From Lucifuga dentata (lineage: Eukaryota > Chordata > Actinopteri > Ophidiiformes > Bythitidae), in contig VXCM01003564.1 in the NCBI GenBank assembly GCA_014773175.1, forward strand, positions 26,561 to 90,560: a stretch of DNA of 64,000 bases, given 5' to 3'. Under the pieces are notes generated by a model. It saw only the letters and a program-made list of their open reading frames with translations. It made no database searches and had not been told where the DNA came from. Position 1 is the stretch's first letter. The number at the start of each line of letters is the position of its first letter. The translations under genes were made by a program, and so were the position numbers. This document shows positions 13,201 to 21,300 of the stretch, piece after piece.

Positions 13201-14808
13201 CTAATGTAGGGTAATGTAGTGTAGTGTAATATAGGCTAATGTAGGGTAATGTAGTGTAGTGTAATATAGGCTAATGTAGGGTAATGTAGTGTAGTGTAAT
13301 ATACGCTAATGTAGTGTAATATAGGCTAATGTAGGGTAATGTAGGCTAATGTAGGTTAATGTAGTGTAGTGTAATATAGGCTAATGTAGGGTAATGTAGG
13401 TTAATGTAGTGTAGTGTAATATACGCTAATGTAGTGTAATATAGGGTAATGTAGGCTAATGTAGGGTAATGTAGTGTAGTGTAATATAGGCTAATGTAGG
13501 GTAATGTAGTGTAGGGTAATGTAGGTTAATGTAGTGTAGTGTAATATACGCTAATGTAGTGTAATATAGGCTAATGTAGGGTAATGTAGGCTAATGTAGG
13601 TTAATGTAGTGTAGTGTAATATAGGCTAATGTAGGCTAATGTAGGCTAATGTAGTGTAGTTAATGTAATGTACTGCTAATTGTCTTTAATTAGTTGGACA
13701 GAGCATTTCATTATCATTACTGATAAAAGCTAACTGTAACCTTTGCTAATGTTAAAGTTCAAAGTTTTTGATAAGCATGTTATGTAAAGAAGCTTTTTGG
13801 TTAGAAAACCATTCTGATTCAGATTCAGTGCTTGATACCAAAACCGATTCTGTCAACGTGAACATTTTTAGTAAACCTTTTCTTTTCTTACAGTCAGACA
13901 TGTATGACATGGTAAGAGGCTGTATTTAAAATGGCTAACTCAATCAGGAAGTGCCAAGGCGCTCATCTGCTGCATGTTTCCAGGTCTGCAGGCTGAAGAT
14001 GTCAGATGAGTCAACATGGACATGATGTCAGTTTGAGAGTTTGTAGGGTCAAACTTCTTGCTGTGTGCAGCTGAAAGCTCTGATGTCAGACTTTAACAGA
14101 ATGAACCGACATGCAGCAGCTGCTAACCGTCTGACACGTCCTGCTCACCAAAACTCACCAAACACCTATCTTTTCAGTTTGACTTTTACATTTGTTACAG
14201 TTAGAGGGCTGCATGGTAAATACTGTCAGCTTACACGTGGTCTCATCGCAGAGATCATGTTTAAGCGGCTAAACTTTACACGCCTGCAGGTGAGATCACA
14301 TACAACACGGATGACACTCACACTAACATGTTTGTACAACACGAACATTAAATTCTATTTTGTTATTTCTGCTATAGAGTGTATTGTATTATTTCCTTAG
14401 TTTTAATGTCTGACGGATTTTTGACTTGATGCTTATTAACAGTGAGTTTGTGGCTTTGAATGACTTAGGTGTTGAAGTCTGCTGACTTCCTCAGTTTACA
14501 TGTTGCCAGTAATACACACTATGTCATACATGTGTCATATCATACATGCAACATGAGCTCCATTATCCAACCTGAGGCTCCGTTACATAGACGGCCCTGT
14601 CTCCCAGCTGGAGGAAGACGTTGTTCCCGGGTCGCGAGTCCGAAGCAGAGGCCCGGGCTGAGTGCGGAGCTGGTTCCGGAGCGGCGCAGAGGCTGAAGCT
14701 GAAGCTGGACGTGGAGCTGCTCAGTCTGCACAGCCCGTTGCGGATTAACAGGGAGTAGCACCTGTGGAAGCGCAGCCACAGGTAGACGTAGCACAGCGTT
14801 ATGAACAT
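4092..14808 (-). CDS. hlcs: HLCS, biotin-protein ligase, 5' part (five coding exons, partial)
   Basis: Holocarboxylase synthetase attaches biotin to the lysine of biotin-dependent carboxylases and is also reported in the nucleus. Five minus-strand exons join in one frame: 14808-14572, 9951-9811, 7937-7775, 6403-5454 and 4271-4092. They give 1,671 nt, residues 1-557, ending in phase 0 at a consensus donor. Recognition rests on stretches I know from vertebrate HLCS: SVDNFSRLGVAFMEDRL, HLHLSSCHECLELENST, VLGLSS, GGEAVLCQV and RRYEVLTEILTSLGLSC. The methionine matching the usual human start is residue 164 here, so the model includes the long N-terminal form. The biotinyl-ligase catalytic domain, expected after residue 557, was not found in 1-4091 and must lie left of the window. 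Introns hold only repeats. The gene is divergent from TTC3. Gene identity is near certain; the upstream start is likely. Confidence 0.95.
4600..4800 (+). repeat. Dispersed repeat family R3, copy 1
   Basis: Shares CTCAAACTCTTTTTTTCTCT, GTCCACAGAGAGGAGTGAAA and TTATCCCCGTTT with copies near 22600, 34240, 43078 and 53170. Noncoding, class unknown. It lies in the intron between HLCS exons 4 and 5. Confidence 0.65.
5454..6403 (-). CDS. hlcs: HLCS coding exon 4 (large N-terminal domain exon, residues 181-497)
   Basis: A 950-nt exon from the acceptor GTTCCTCAG to CAG|GTAAAG. The split codon joins exon 3 to give KIIPVLLQESTLK, parallel to human KIVSVHLQDSTLK. It includes a His-rich run near HHHMEGHGHH, the conserved HLHLSSCHECLELENST, an acidic stretch after NIPDLPDDASGG, and LSQGGRVLGLSS. 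This is the regulatory N-terminal half that precedes the ligase core in animal enzymes. Confidence 0.95.
6992..7576 (-). mobile_element. TTAA-ended inverted-repeat family R1, full copy
   Basis: About 585 bp, TTAAAGGACCATACC at the left and GGTATGGTCCTTTAA-type at the right, with roughly 80-bp inverted termini. Inverted relative to the 63379 copy. Lies between HLCS exons 4 and 3. Confidence 0.85.
7775..7937 (-). CDS. hlcs: HLCS coding exon 3 (residues 127-180), contains the canonical Met
   Basis: Opens VLKWSDFCVPVARSPGQ after the acceptor TTGTGTTCAG and closes after PSKII plus one base at the donor GTATGT. It contains SVDNFSRLGVAFMEDRL; the Met of MEDRL (residue 164) equals the start of the short human form. 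Alternative promoters or starts could therefore yield long and short proteins. Confidence 0.92.
8521..8545. repeat. (CA)n microsatellite
   Basis: About 12 CA units in the intron between HLCS exons 3 and 2. Confidence 0.95.
9036..9350 (+). mobile_element. Old transposon fragment (AAAAAGTA...GTGAAAAAGTAATAACCCCC type)
   Basis: GCCATGAAAAAGTATCTGCT and GTGAAAAAGTAATAACCCCC are words of a dispersed element common in fish and amphibian genomes, recognised from memory. No ORF; superfamily not assigned. It abuts a LINE fragment. Confidence 0.55.
9345..9575 (+). mobile_element. Non-LTR retrotransposon ORF2 C-terminal fragment
   Basis: RLQTKENRAFEVAPKLWNSL then PLDLRERHLWTFSK is the hallmark end of fish L2/Rex-type reverse-transcriptase ORFs (RAFSVAAPKLWNSLP). 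One frame break follows, then RLIFLSF. Severely 5'-truncated. Confidence 0.75.
9595..9775 (+). repeat. Dispersed repeat family R2, truncated copy
   Basis: GTGTTTTATGAATCATGTCC, AAATACTGTAG.AACACCTCTTT and GAGGGAACGTGGCTG match the 3' parts of the copies at 17560 and 53839. It ends 36 bases short of HLCS exon 2's donor. Confidence 0.7.
9811..9951 (-). CDS. hlcs: HLCS coding exon 2 (residues 80-126), no internal ATG
   Basis: Exactly 47 codons between the acceptor TGTTCCCAG and the donor GTACGC, phase 0 on both sides. It begins ACDDLSKWTVLLGSSPV and continues with VENISFIIEAA. These resemble the N-terminal extension of the long vertebrate HLCS isoform as I remember it. No start codon lies in it, so simple ORF finders miss it. 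It links exon 1 to exon 3 without a frame change. Confidence 0.85.
10060..10560. repeat. Minisatellite, GAGGTTAAGCAGGCTAAGC units
   Basis: Roughly 20-30 bp degenerate units built on AGGTTAAGCAGGCTAAGC with GTGTACCACCAT inserts, about 500 bp, in HLCS intron 1. Confidence 0.9.
10561..12815. other. HLCS intron 1, no gene seen
   Basis: Contains CACACTCCACA runs near 11090, a GAGA-rich tract near 11945-11975 and general AT-rich sequence. Short ORFs here have no recognisable similarity and no exon-like borders. Confidence 0.5.
12815..13665. repeat. Satellite-like array of GTAATGTAGGCTAATGTAGT units
   Basis: About 850 bp of 5- and 10-bp words (GTAGGCTAAT, GTAGTGTAAT, GTAGGGTAAT) in higher-order groups near 50 bp. 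Noncoding; array length is easily mis-assembled. Confidence 0.92.
13666..14571. other. HLCS intron 1, no gene seen
   Basis: AT-rich. A 111-codon open frame at 14065-14400 has no recognisable motif or splice borders and is treated as chance. Confidence 0.5.
14572..14808 (-). CDS. hlcs: HLCS coding exon 1 (residues 1-79)
   Basis: Starts MFITLCYVYLW and ends in phase 0 at CAG|GTTGG. The first 30 residues are hydrophobic with scattered Arg and no acidic residues, so they could act as an organelle-targeting or membrane-associating segment (inference). The next exons continue in frame and match the extended vertebrate isoform. The start is the first ATG of this frame. Confidence 0.8.
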
Positions 14809-15010
14809 TTTACTTGTGCTACGCGCAGGCAGCCATCGCTGCTGTTGTTAACCGACCCCAGCCGCCATAGCGCGACTGTCAAACTGGCTGCTTCTTCTTC
14901 TTCTGTCCTGCCGGGGANCCCCAGCCGCCATAGCGCGACTGTCAAACTGGCTGCTTCTTCTTCTTCTGTCCTGCCGGGGAGGAGCGCAGGCTGCGGGACG
15001 CGGCTGCCCT
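14809..15010 (-). promoter_or_regulatory. Putative HLCS promoter / 5' UTR, with an assembly-join duplication
   Basis: GC-richer than its surroundings, directly upstream of HLCS exon 1. A 62-bp segment is present twice (14856-14917 and 14919-14980), separated by a single n, so the true promoter is probably one copy shorter. No TATA box seen. Confidence 0.45.
14856..14980. repeat. 62-bp direct duplication around a single n (assembly join)
   Basis: Copies 14856-14917 and 14919-14980 are identical, both starting CCCCAGCCGCC and ending CTGCCGGGGA. Confidence 0.9.
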
Positions 15011-15401
15011 CCTCCGTCTGGGAGTTACCGCTCAGGCTTCTGTTGACTTCAGTCTTACTATAATACCAGTAATTCTGTCGGTCTCACGCATATCTGGAGA
15101 ACGCGGCGCTGTATGAAGCTGAAATTCAGCAGGTATAACGCTCGACACCCAAGGATGTGCCTTTGTCGCGTGTGAAGTTTTTTTGGTTGAGCGGTTCTCG
15201 AATTCGTGCCCGTAAAAAGTAGGCCACGCACTGTAGGATATGCGGCGGTAGGATACACTTCGGGCGCAACGGCAATTCAGCATTTCACCTAACACGCATA
15301 CGATTGTAAAAGGGACGATCATTTTTAATTTCTCTGTGAAAGCCGTCTCAGTGAGAAATTATCTCAAATGTACACCAAGTCAAAAATGTATGTTTTAACT
15401 T

Positions 15402-15979
15402 TTAAAGGACAAACCAGTGATTTTGCATCTTTGAGCCCAATAAATACAACCCGCACACAGTTACGTTACTGACAATCAACTTCTAAAACATACTACTGTA
15501 GTGGTACATATTAGAATTGTTTTTCCAGTCTTCCAGACTGTCACTGGTTTCAGTTCATTCCAGTACGCTATTAAAATCAACTTGACAGAAATGTGCTACG
15601 GATAAATAATCCATCACAGTGAACAATCGATTATTTAATTTTTTGGATTTTTTTTTTTTTTTTTTTTTTAACCAGTCCAACACAGCTGAACGCAGAAGAA
15701 AATGTATGTCTCCGCCAGCAAATATAGTCCGAAGAGAAGATGGTTTTACCAAGAAATTAACAACCATTTGGACATACGTGCAGGCAAAACATTGAATTTT
15801 TAAGGTGAGTGTATCACCTGAACGTTTGATTTTGAAAGATTAGATTTCAAAAGATAATAGGAAAACTAAAATGTGGTTTTATGTTTTGTGAATTACTTGT
15901 CAGTAACATAACGTGTATGCTGCTAGTATTTATTGGGCTTAAAAAAATGACATGAAAAATCGCTGGTATGGTCCTTTAA
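15402..15979 (-). mobile_element. TTAA-ended inverted-repeat family R1, full copy (diverged subfamily)
   Basis: TTAAAGGACAAACCAGTG ... CTGGTATGGTCCTTTAA, about 578 bp, with a T-run at 15650-15671. It sits in the HLCS-TTC3 interval. Confidence 0.85.
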
Positions 15980-16096
15980 ATGTAGACCACTGACACCGTG
16001 GACATTTGTTGAGTGGACCTCAGACATGTATTTGACTGGTATCTGCAGGACAGCTGCAGTGTGGACTTGTGATTGTTGTTGTACTGTAACTCCCGT

Positions 16097-16110
16097 CCAG
16101 CAGGGGGCGG
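16097..16110 (+). promoter_or_regulatory. CTCF-type motif between HLCS and TTC3
   Basis: CCAGCAGGGGGCGG fits the vertebrate CTCF core CCASYAGRKGGCRS at every position. It lies between the two divergent promoters, where an insulator would be sensible (inference). Confidence 0.5.
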
Positions 16111-16314
16111 TGGCGCACCAGCAAACTTTTAGACACGAAGCTTTAAAGAAGAACTGCGTTGGCTGTTTTGGCCCTCCCCTTCACGTGACGCGTTTACAAA
16201 GAGAAAACAGAAAAAAGAGTGTAATAGGTGCTGGGAGGAACTGTGATCTGGAAGGGTTATTTCAATTTAAAGATTATTAAATATAAAGAACAGAATATAA
16301 ATGTAAGTTTCAAG

Positions 16315-16400
16315 ATGCCGCACACTCCCGTAGAGTAGGTGGCGGTGTGTAACTTTACGCCGTCTGCGATCCGCCACAAATGTAGCGAAGAAGAGGAAGA
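16315..16400 (+). repeat. Short conserved-type repeat (AGTAGGTGGCGG ... GAAGAAGAGGAAG)
   Basis: AGAGTAGGTGGCGGTGTG, CCGTCTGCGATCCGCCA and GAAGAAGAGGAAG resemble a short dispersed fish repeat recalled from memory (GTAGGTGGCGGTAATGCACC ... GAAGAAGAAG). It lies just upstream of the putative TTC3 promoter. Confidence 0.45.
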
Positions 16401-16520
16401 ACGTTTACGTCACAGAACGAACGCCTCATCATTCCTACTTCCGCTGCAGAAATAAGCTTTCACCGTGAACTTACCGAGAGGCAAGTCTTTCTGTTTTCTC
16501 TCATGACCGGGTAAACTGTT
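16380..16520 (+). promoter_or_regulatory. Putative TTC3 promoter and noncoding first exon
   Basis: ETS-like ACTTCCGCTGC at about 16438-16448, and a possible donor CCGG|GTAAAC near 16509. A noncoding exon here spliced to 18298 would match the noncoding 5' exon expected for TTC3. Position inferred from composition and from the acceptor before 18298. Confidence 0.4.
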
Positions 16521-17559
16521 TGTCGGGCCTTTGCCGCCTCGCACCAAATAATGGGCTGCTTTGTGTTTAGGTCTTCCCAGCCGCGTTTAACAAAACTAAA
16601 CGTGTCGTAATGATGCTGCTTCTCACGCTAACATGAACTCACTAACGACGCGAACAGTCGCCATGCTGAGAGACAACATGGTGAAACTTCACTTTGTAGG
16701 CGGATAGCGCCGCTGGGCAGCGGCTGAACAGGAACAATGGCGCCTCATGAGCTACATGCTAACAGCGCCTCTCACCAAGCAGGAAAGCTCATTCCGGGGC
16801 AGATATCTGAAAAGCCACTTTGCTGCTCAGGGCGGCGGCAACGAAAAGCGGAGCTCATCCCAGAGAAGCTTGACGCACTTTGGGCGGTGTGTTTCCTCAC
16901 CTGCTGCACGCGGCGTGAGGTGGAAAGTTTACCCACGCAGACACGGTCCTGCTTCTAGAACACATGACTAATGCTTCTGTAATGAGGTGTAATGGGAAGG
17001 CAGTTCTCAGGCGGCCCACGCGTGCTTCGTTTAAAGCGTAATGACGAACATTGATGCGGACTGGAGGAGGTTTTCAGATACCTACGTTATATTTTTCCCT
17101 GATAATTAGCAAGAATGTCCGCTCGGCTCCATCAGGAAAAAGGGCAGTCAAAAAGGAAAAACAATGAATTCTAATAGTCGTTATTTAAGTCTTACTGTTT
17201 TTATTATTCGGGACAGTTGAAACCGTAGGATTTAGTGTGATGTTTTATTATAAAGGCTGAGACTGACAAAAGAGCCTAATGAGGGCTAGGATACACGGCG
17301 TGCCTGCCCACAGCCACAAGTACATTTGCAGCCTGTGGGAAACAGATTGTGATGACACCATGGAGGTTATGAGGGAATAAAGAGAGCAGCAGAAGCTTGG
17401 TGACACCTGGATCCAGATCCAGACTGACCTAACAAAAGGAAAAGCGGCTGCAGAGACATTAATCAACAGAACATGAAGCTTGTCATTTATTATGTTTCAG
17501 TCAGAAGCATGTTGTATGGATAAACGTTGTCTTTGTGGCTTTGTACCTTCAAAGTTGAT
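16521..17559. other. TTC3 5' intron, no gene seen
   Basis: GC-richer in its first 400 bases, then AT-rich. An ATG with good context at 16737 opens 73 codons (MAPHELHANSASHQ) without a homologue I know. Neither PIGP nor RIPPLY3 coding sequence is visible. Confidence 0.45.
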
Positions 17560-18165
17560 GGTGGTAATTCATAAAAACACACCATGTCACACTAAAACAC
17601 CGTGATAACTGAAGCTCATCAGGTAAACATGAAGATCAGTGTGTTAATGAGCTGCTTCATGTTTAAGTCACCATTTATCCTGATTCATCTGCTGTTACAG
17701 AGAAACTGACACGTTAAAGCAGCAAAGAAACACAAACTCTGATTTACAGCTTCATGTTTTAAGAGATCAACACTAAGGTATGAGATAAGAGATCCAGACA
17801 CTGAGCCTTTTGTGTGTGTGTGTGTGTGCGTGCATGAGAGTCTGCCACTAGAATGTGATCAGATCAGTACTCTCCATTTAGATAAATTGAGCAGCATCTA
17901 TCAAAGTTATTGATCACTAACACGTGACGTAAATACAGTTTAAAACATCAGATTTCATGCTGATGAAATTTACCATCAGACTAAAACTCGTCTTAATTTT
18001 AGAGCATCAGTGTGTTTTATGAATCACTTCCTGTCATACAAATAAAGAAATATTGTAGTAACACCTCTTTAAAGATGAAAGATGCCAGAACAGACGTTTT
18101 TAATGAGGGGAACCTTTATTTGGCTGCGTGATGATATATGCTCTTGTGGCCATGCTAAATCTGGC
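17560..18165 (+). repeat. Dispersed repeat family R2, near-complete copy
   Basis: Contains TTCATAAAAACACACCATGT, GATCACTAACACGTGACG, TATTGTAGTAACACCTCTTT and ends near GCTAAATCTGGCACTG. Co-linear with 53839-54480. Possible short termini related to CCAGATTCATAAA; no ORF. Confidence 0.75.
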
Positions 18166-18297
18166 ACTGTCATTTATGAATGACAGGAGAAAAGCCACGG
18201 TGCAGATTAAAATCACTTCTTCTCATCATGCAGTCGAGCGTGAGAAGTGATTTCATTCAGTAGATCTTTATTAAGCTGTTTGTAAATGTTGTTATAG

Positions 18298-18374
18298 ATT
18301 TGGACAAAATGTCTGATTCAGGCTCAGATTCTGACTACATTGAGTGTGGAGACATCAGATACAGAGACCTGGTG
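18298..18374 (+). CDS. ttc3: TTC3 coding exon 1 (residues 1-22)
   Basis: The acceptor TTGTTATAG is followed by a short leader and ATG at 18309 in good context (GGACAAAATG). It encodes MSDSGSDSDYIECGDIRYRD and ends CTGGTG|GTGAGT in phase 0. The acidic N-terminus is not recognisably conserved; the start is chosen because it is the first ATG after the acceptor and opens the only frame that reads on. Confidence 0.8.
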
Positions 18375-21300
18375 GTGAGTTCTTAACCAATAATCACAAT
18401 TAAAACACTCAGCCATCTTATTGTTATTTTTATTCCACCAATAAACATGTTTTTCCCCTCAGGCCTTCCATGCCTCTTTCTCTATGAAAAATGGTACGAC
18501 GATCATTTTCAGTCCTTCAGGTAAGAGATACTGATGCTTCATACACCTTTAATTTTAATTTGGATGCCAATAATGCCAACAATATTACTAATACAATAAT
18601 AATACCAATAATTAATAATAATAGTGTTAATGATGATAATAATAATAGTAATACTAATAATAATGCCAATAATTAATACTAATAAAAATACTACTACTGC
18701 TACTACTAATAATAATAATACAAGTAAGTAAGTAATAATAATAATAATACCAATAATAATAATAATAATAATAATAACCTTAAAAGATTATTATGGTTTG
18801 TGGTGTCCTGCAGTTGTGGATNAATAATAATAATAATAATAATAACCTTAAAAGATTATTATGGTTTGTGGTGTCCTGCAGTTGTGGATGATGATGTTAT
18901 TGTTTTCTGTCAGATTCTGTATTTTGAGGACAGTTATGCATTGCATATGCTTTCGAGCAAGAGTCTCAGCTCGGTTTGGGTGATGTCGCCTTAAAATCAC
19001 TAGTGCAGTGCCCGTTGAAAACATGCCTTTTGGACCAGGCTGGACCTTATGGTGTGTGCTGCAGCCTGCCATAAGTGCCCTGAAGCAGGGCATATGCTGC
19101 CACACCTGGATCGTATCCTGCTGTGCATACTACTTTTTACCAGCACAGCTCAATTTGAGAACCGCTCATCCACACAGCTTCACACATGATGCTGCACGTC
19201 TTTGGGTCCTGAGCAATAAACCTGCTGAATATCAGCTTCATACATGCCGGGTTCTAGAGATGTTGGTGCCACAGACAGAGATTTCTGCCTTTTTACAGCA
19301 GGCTATTTAAACTCTTCCAACTCCGTTTCCCTTCAGTGTTGAACAGCTAACTGTTGATCTTTAAGTCTAGATGTTATCATGTTAGCTTAGTTTTGTTTGG
19401 TGGCTAACAACAGTAGCAGCATGGCTATCATAGGTTAGCAACGCTAGCTATGCTGTTTTGCTAACAATAAAATTATCTCCTGATAGCATTGTTAGTTATT
19501 GTTAGCTCCAGTACAACATATAGTTTAGCTTCCAATATAGTGAAACATAACTACTTGTCACCTGCACCTCAAAACAACTTCGACTTCCCATACAACTTCA
19601 ACACGTCCTCGTGAGCTAGCTTTGTTTGCTGTACGGGGTTGGATGGAGACCGTAGCACTGCCGCGCCCAGGGTGTATCCTGGCACATGCAGACTACTTTT
19701 TTTTCTTTTTTTTTTAATTTTTAATCACATTAAAATACATCACATACAACAAAAACAAAACAATAAACCCAAAAGACACAACAAAAACAAAAGGCCACTA
19801 AGTACCTTTAAGGTAACTCAAAAATTTCCCCCAGATTTCATATTTGTCTTTATCATATTTTTCTAATCTTCTGATTAACATAACCTCATAAGAACATTGT
19901 TTTTGCCAATACATTCATCCACTCCCTATAGGAGGGGACTTCAGTGCTGCTTTTCCAATGCCTGAGAATCAGTCTCATTGCCCACACGGACTACTTTTTA
20001 GCGGCACAACTCAATTTGAGAACCGCTCATCAAACAACTTCACATGTGACACTACACATCCTTGGGTCCTGAACATAAAACAATAAACCTGCTGAATTTC
20101 AACTTCATACAGGCCGGGTTCTAGAGATGTTGGTGCCACAGACAGACAGAAAAACTGTGATTATAATAAGATGTCGCGGTATCTGAAGGTATTTTTGTGA
20201 TGATGATGTGAACAATGAATCATCGGCGATGTAAAACAAACTCGACCAATCACCAGCCCAGAACAAAGCTGCAGCATCTGATAATTTACCTGATATTATT
20301 GACTCCATCTCTGACTGAGACAGATACATCAAACCTTTTCCAGCTGAAAAACTCCACCATTGTCTTTATGAAAAGTGAAACATGTAAAAAGTGAGCACCT
20401 GTTTATGAGATATTGTCTTTGTGCGTTTCCTGTTCTCCAGAGGAGGTTTATGATAAGTGGAGTCATATTCCTCAGAGCGTGAAAAAGGAGGCTGGTCAGT
20501 GGATGAAGATTACTTCCTTCTGGCATCCCATCCTGCTGCAGCGTGCCGACTGCGAGACCACGCGCTGGGCCGTGTATATCGGCCTCATCAACGCAAAGTA
20601 CACACACACACTTATCTACATGTTGTTATCTCAGCATGTTTATCCTCAGTGTTTACGCTATTAATGAGTTTGTCTTCTTACAGCGACAGTGAAGAATTAA
20701 GTATGAATCAGCTGCACAAAATAGAAATCCTGGAAGCGATCCTGCAAGCTCTGGAAAAAGGCAGCGTGAGTTAAATCGCCTTTAACTCCACGTTTCAACA
20801 CCAAACACACACACTTTCTCTCAAGGAAACTGATGATGGTCACAAACTTACGTCATCACAGAAAAAAGTACTTTTTTTTTTTCCAAATTGGAATCGGTTT
20901 TCCTTCACACATGCTGCTGCTTCAAAACAGCTGGAAAAGTGTCTGAATGTTTGAAAGCTCAGTATATTTACATGCACATTTAATGCGAAGGCAATAAATC
21001 TTTTTTCACACATGTAAACACCATAATTAGATTGAAATCAACATTAATCAGACTCACCTCACTCTGAGTAGCAGACCTGCATTATGTGAGTGTAAAATGG
21101 ATTTATTGAGGTGTGTAAATCAGAATAAAATGCATCCACGTGTTTTTCTCACCTGGTGTCTCTGATTACACAACATACACTGCCCGGCCAAAAAAAAAGT
21201 CACACACTCTAATATTTCGTTGGATCGCCTTTAGCTTTGATTACGGCATGCATTCGCCGTGGCATAATTTTGATAAGCTTATGCAATGTCACAACATTTA

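Noticed and set aside
14065..14400. 111-codon plus-strand frame in HLCS intron 1
   Set aside because: No motif, no splice borders, ordinary AT-rich composition.
14856..14980. Tandem 62-bp promoter duplication as a regulatory innovation
   Set aside because: The two copies are identical and separated by one n, the same pattern as other joins here; an assembly artefact is far more likely.
16737..16958. MAPHELHANSASHQ frame as a small gene or alternative TTC3 N-terminus
   Set aside because: No donor keeps it in frame with TTC3 coding exon 1 and no similarity was recognised; left as a possible upstream ORF.
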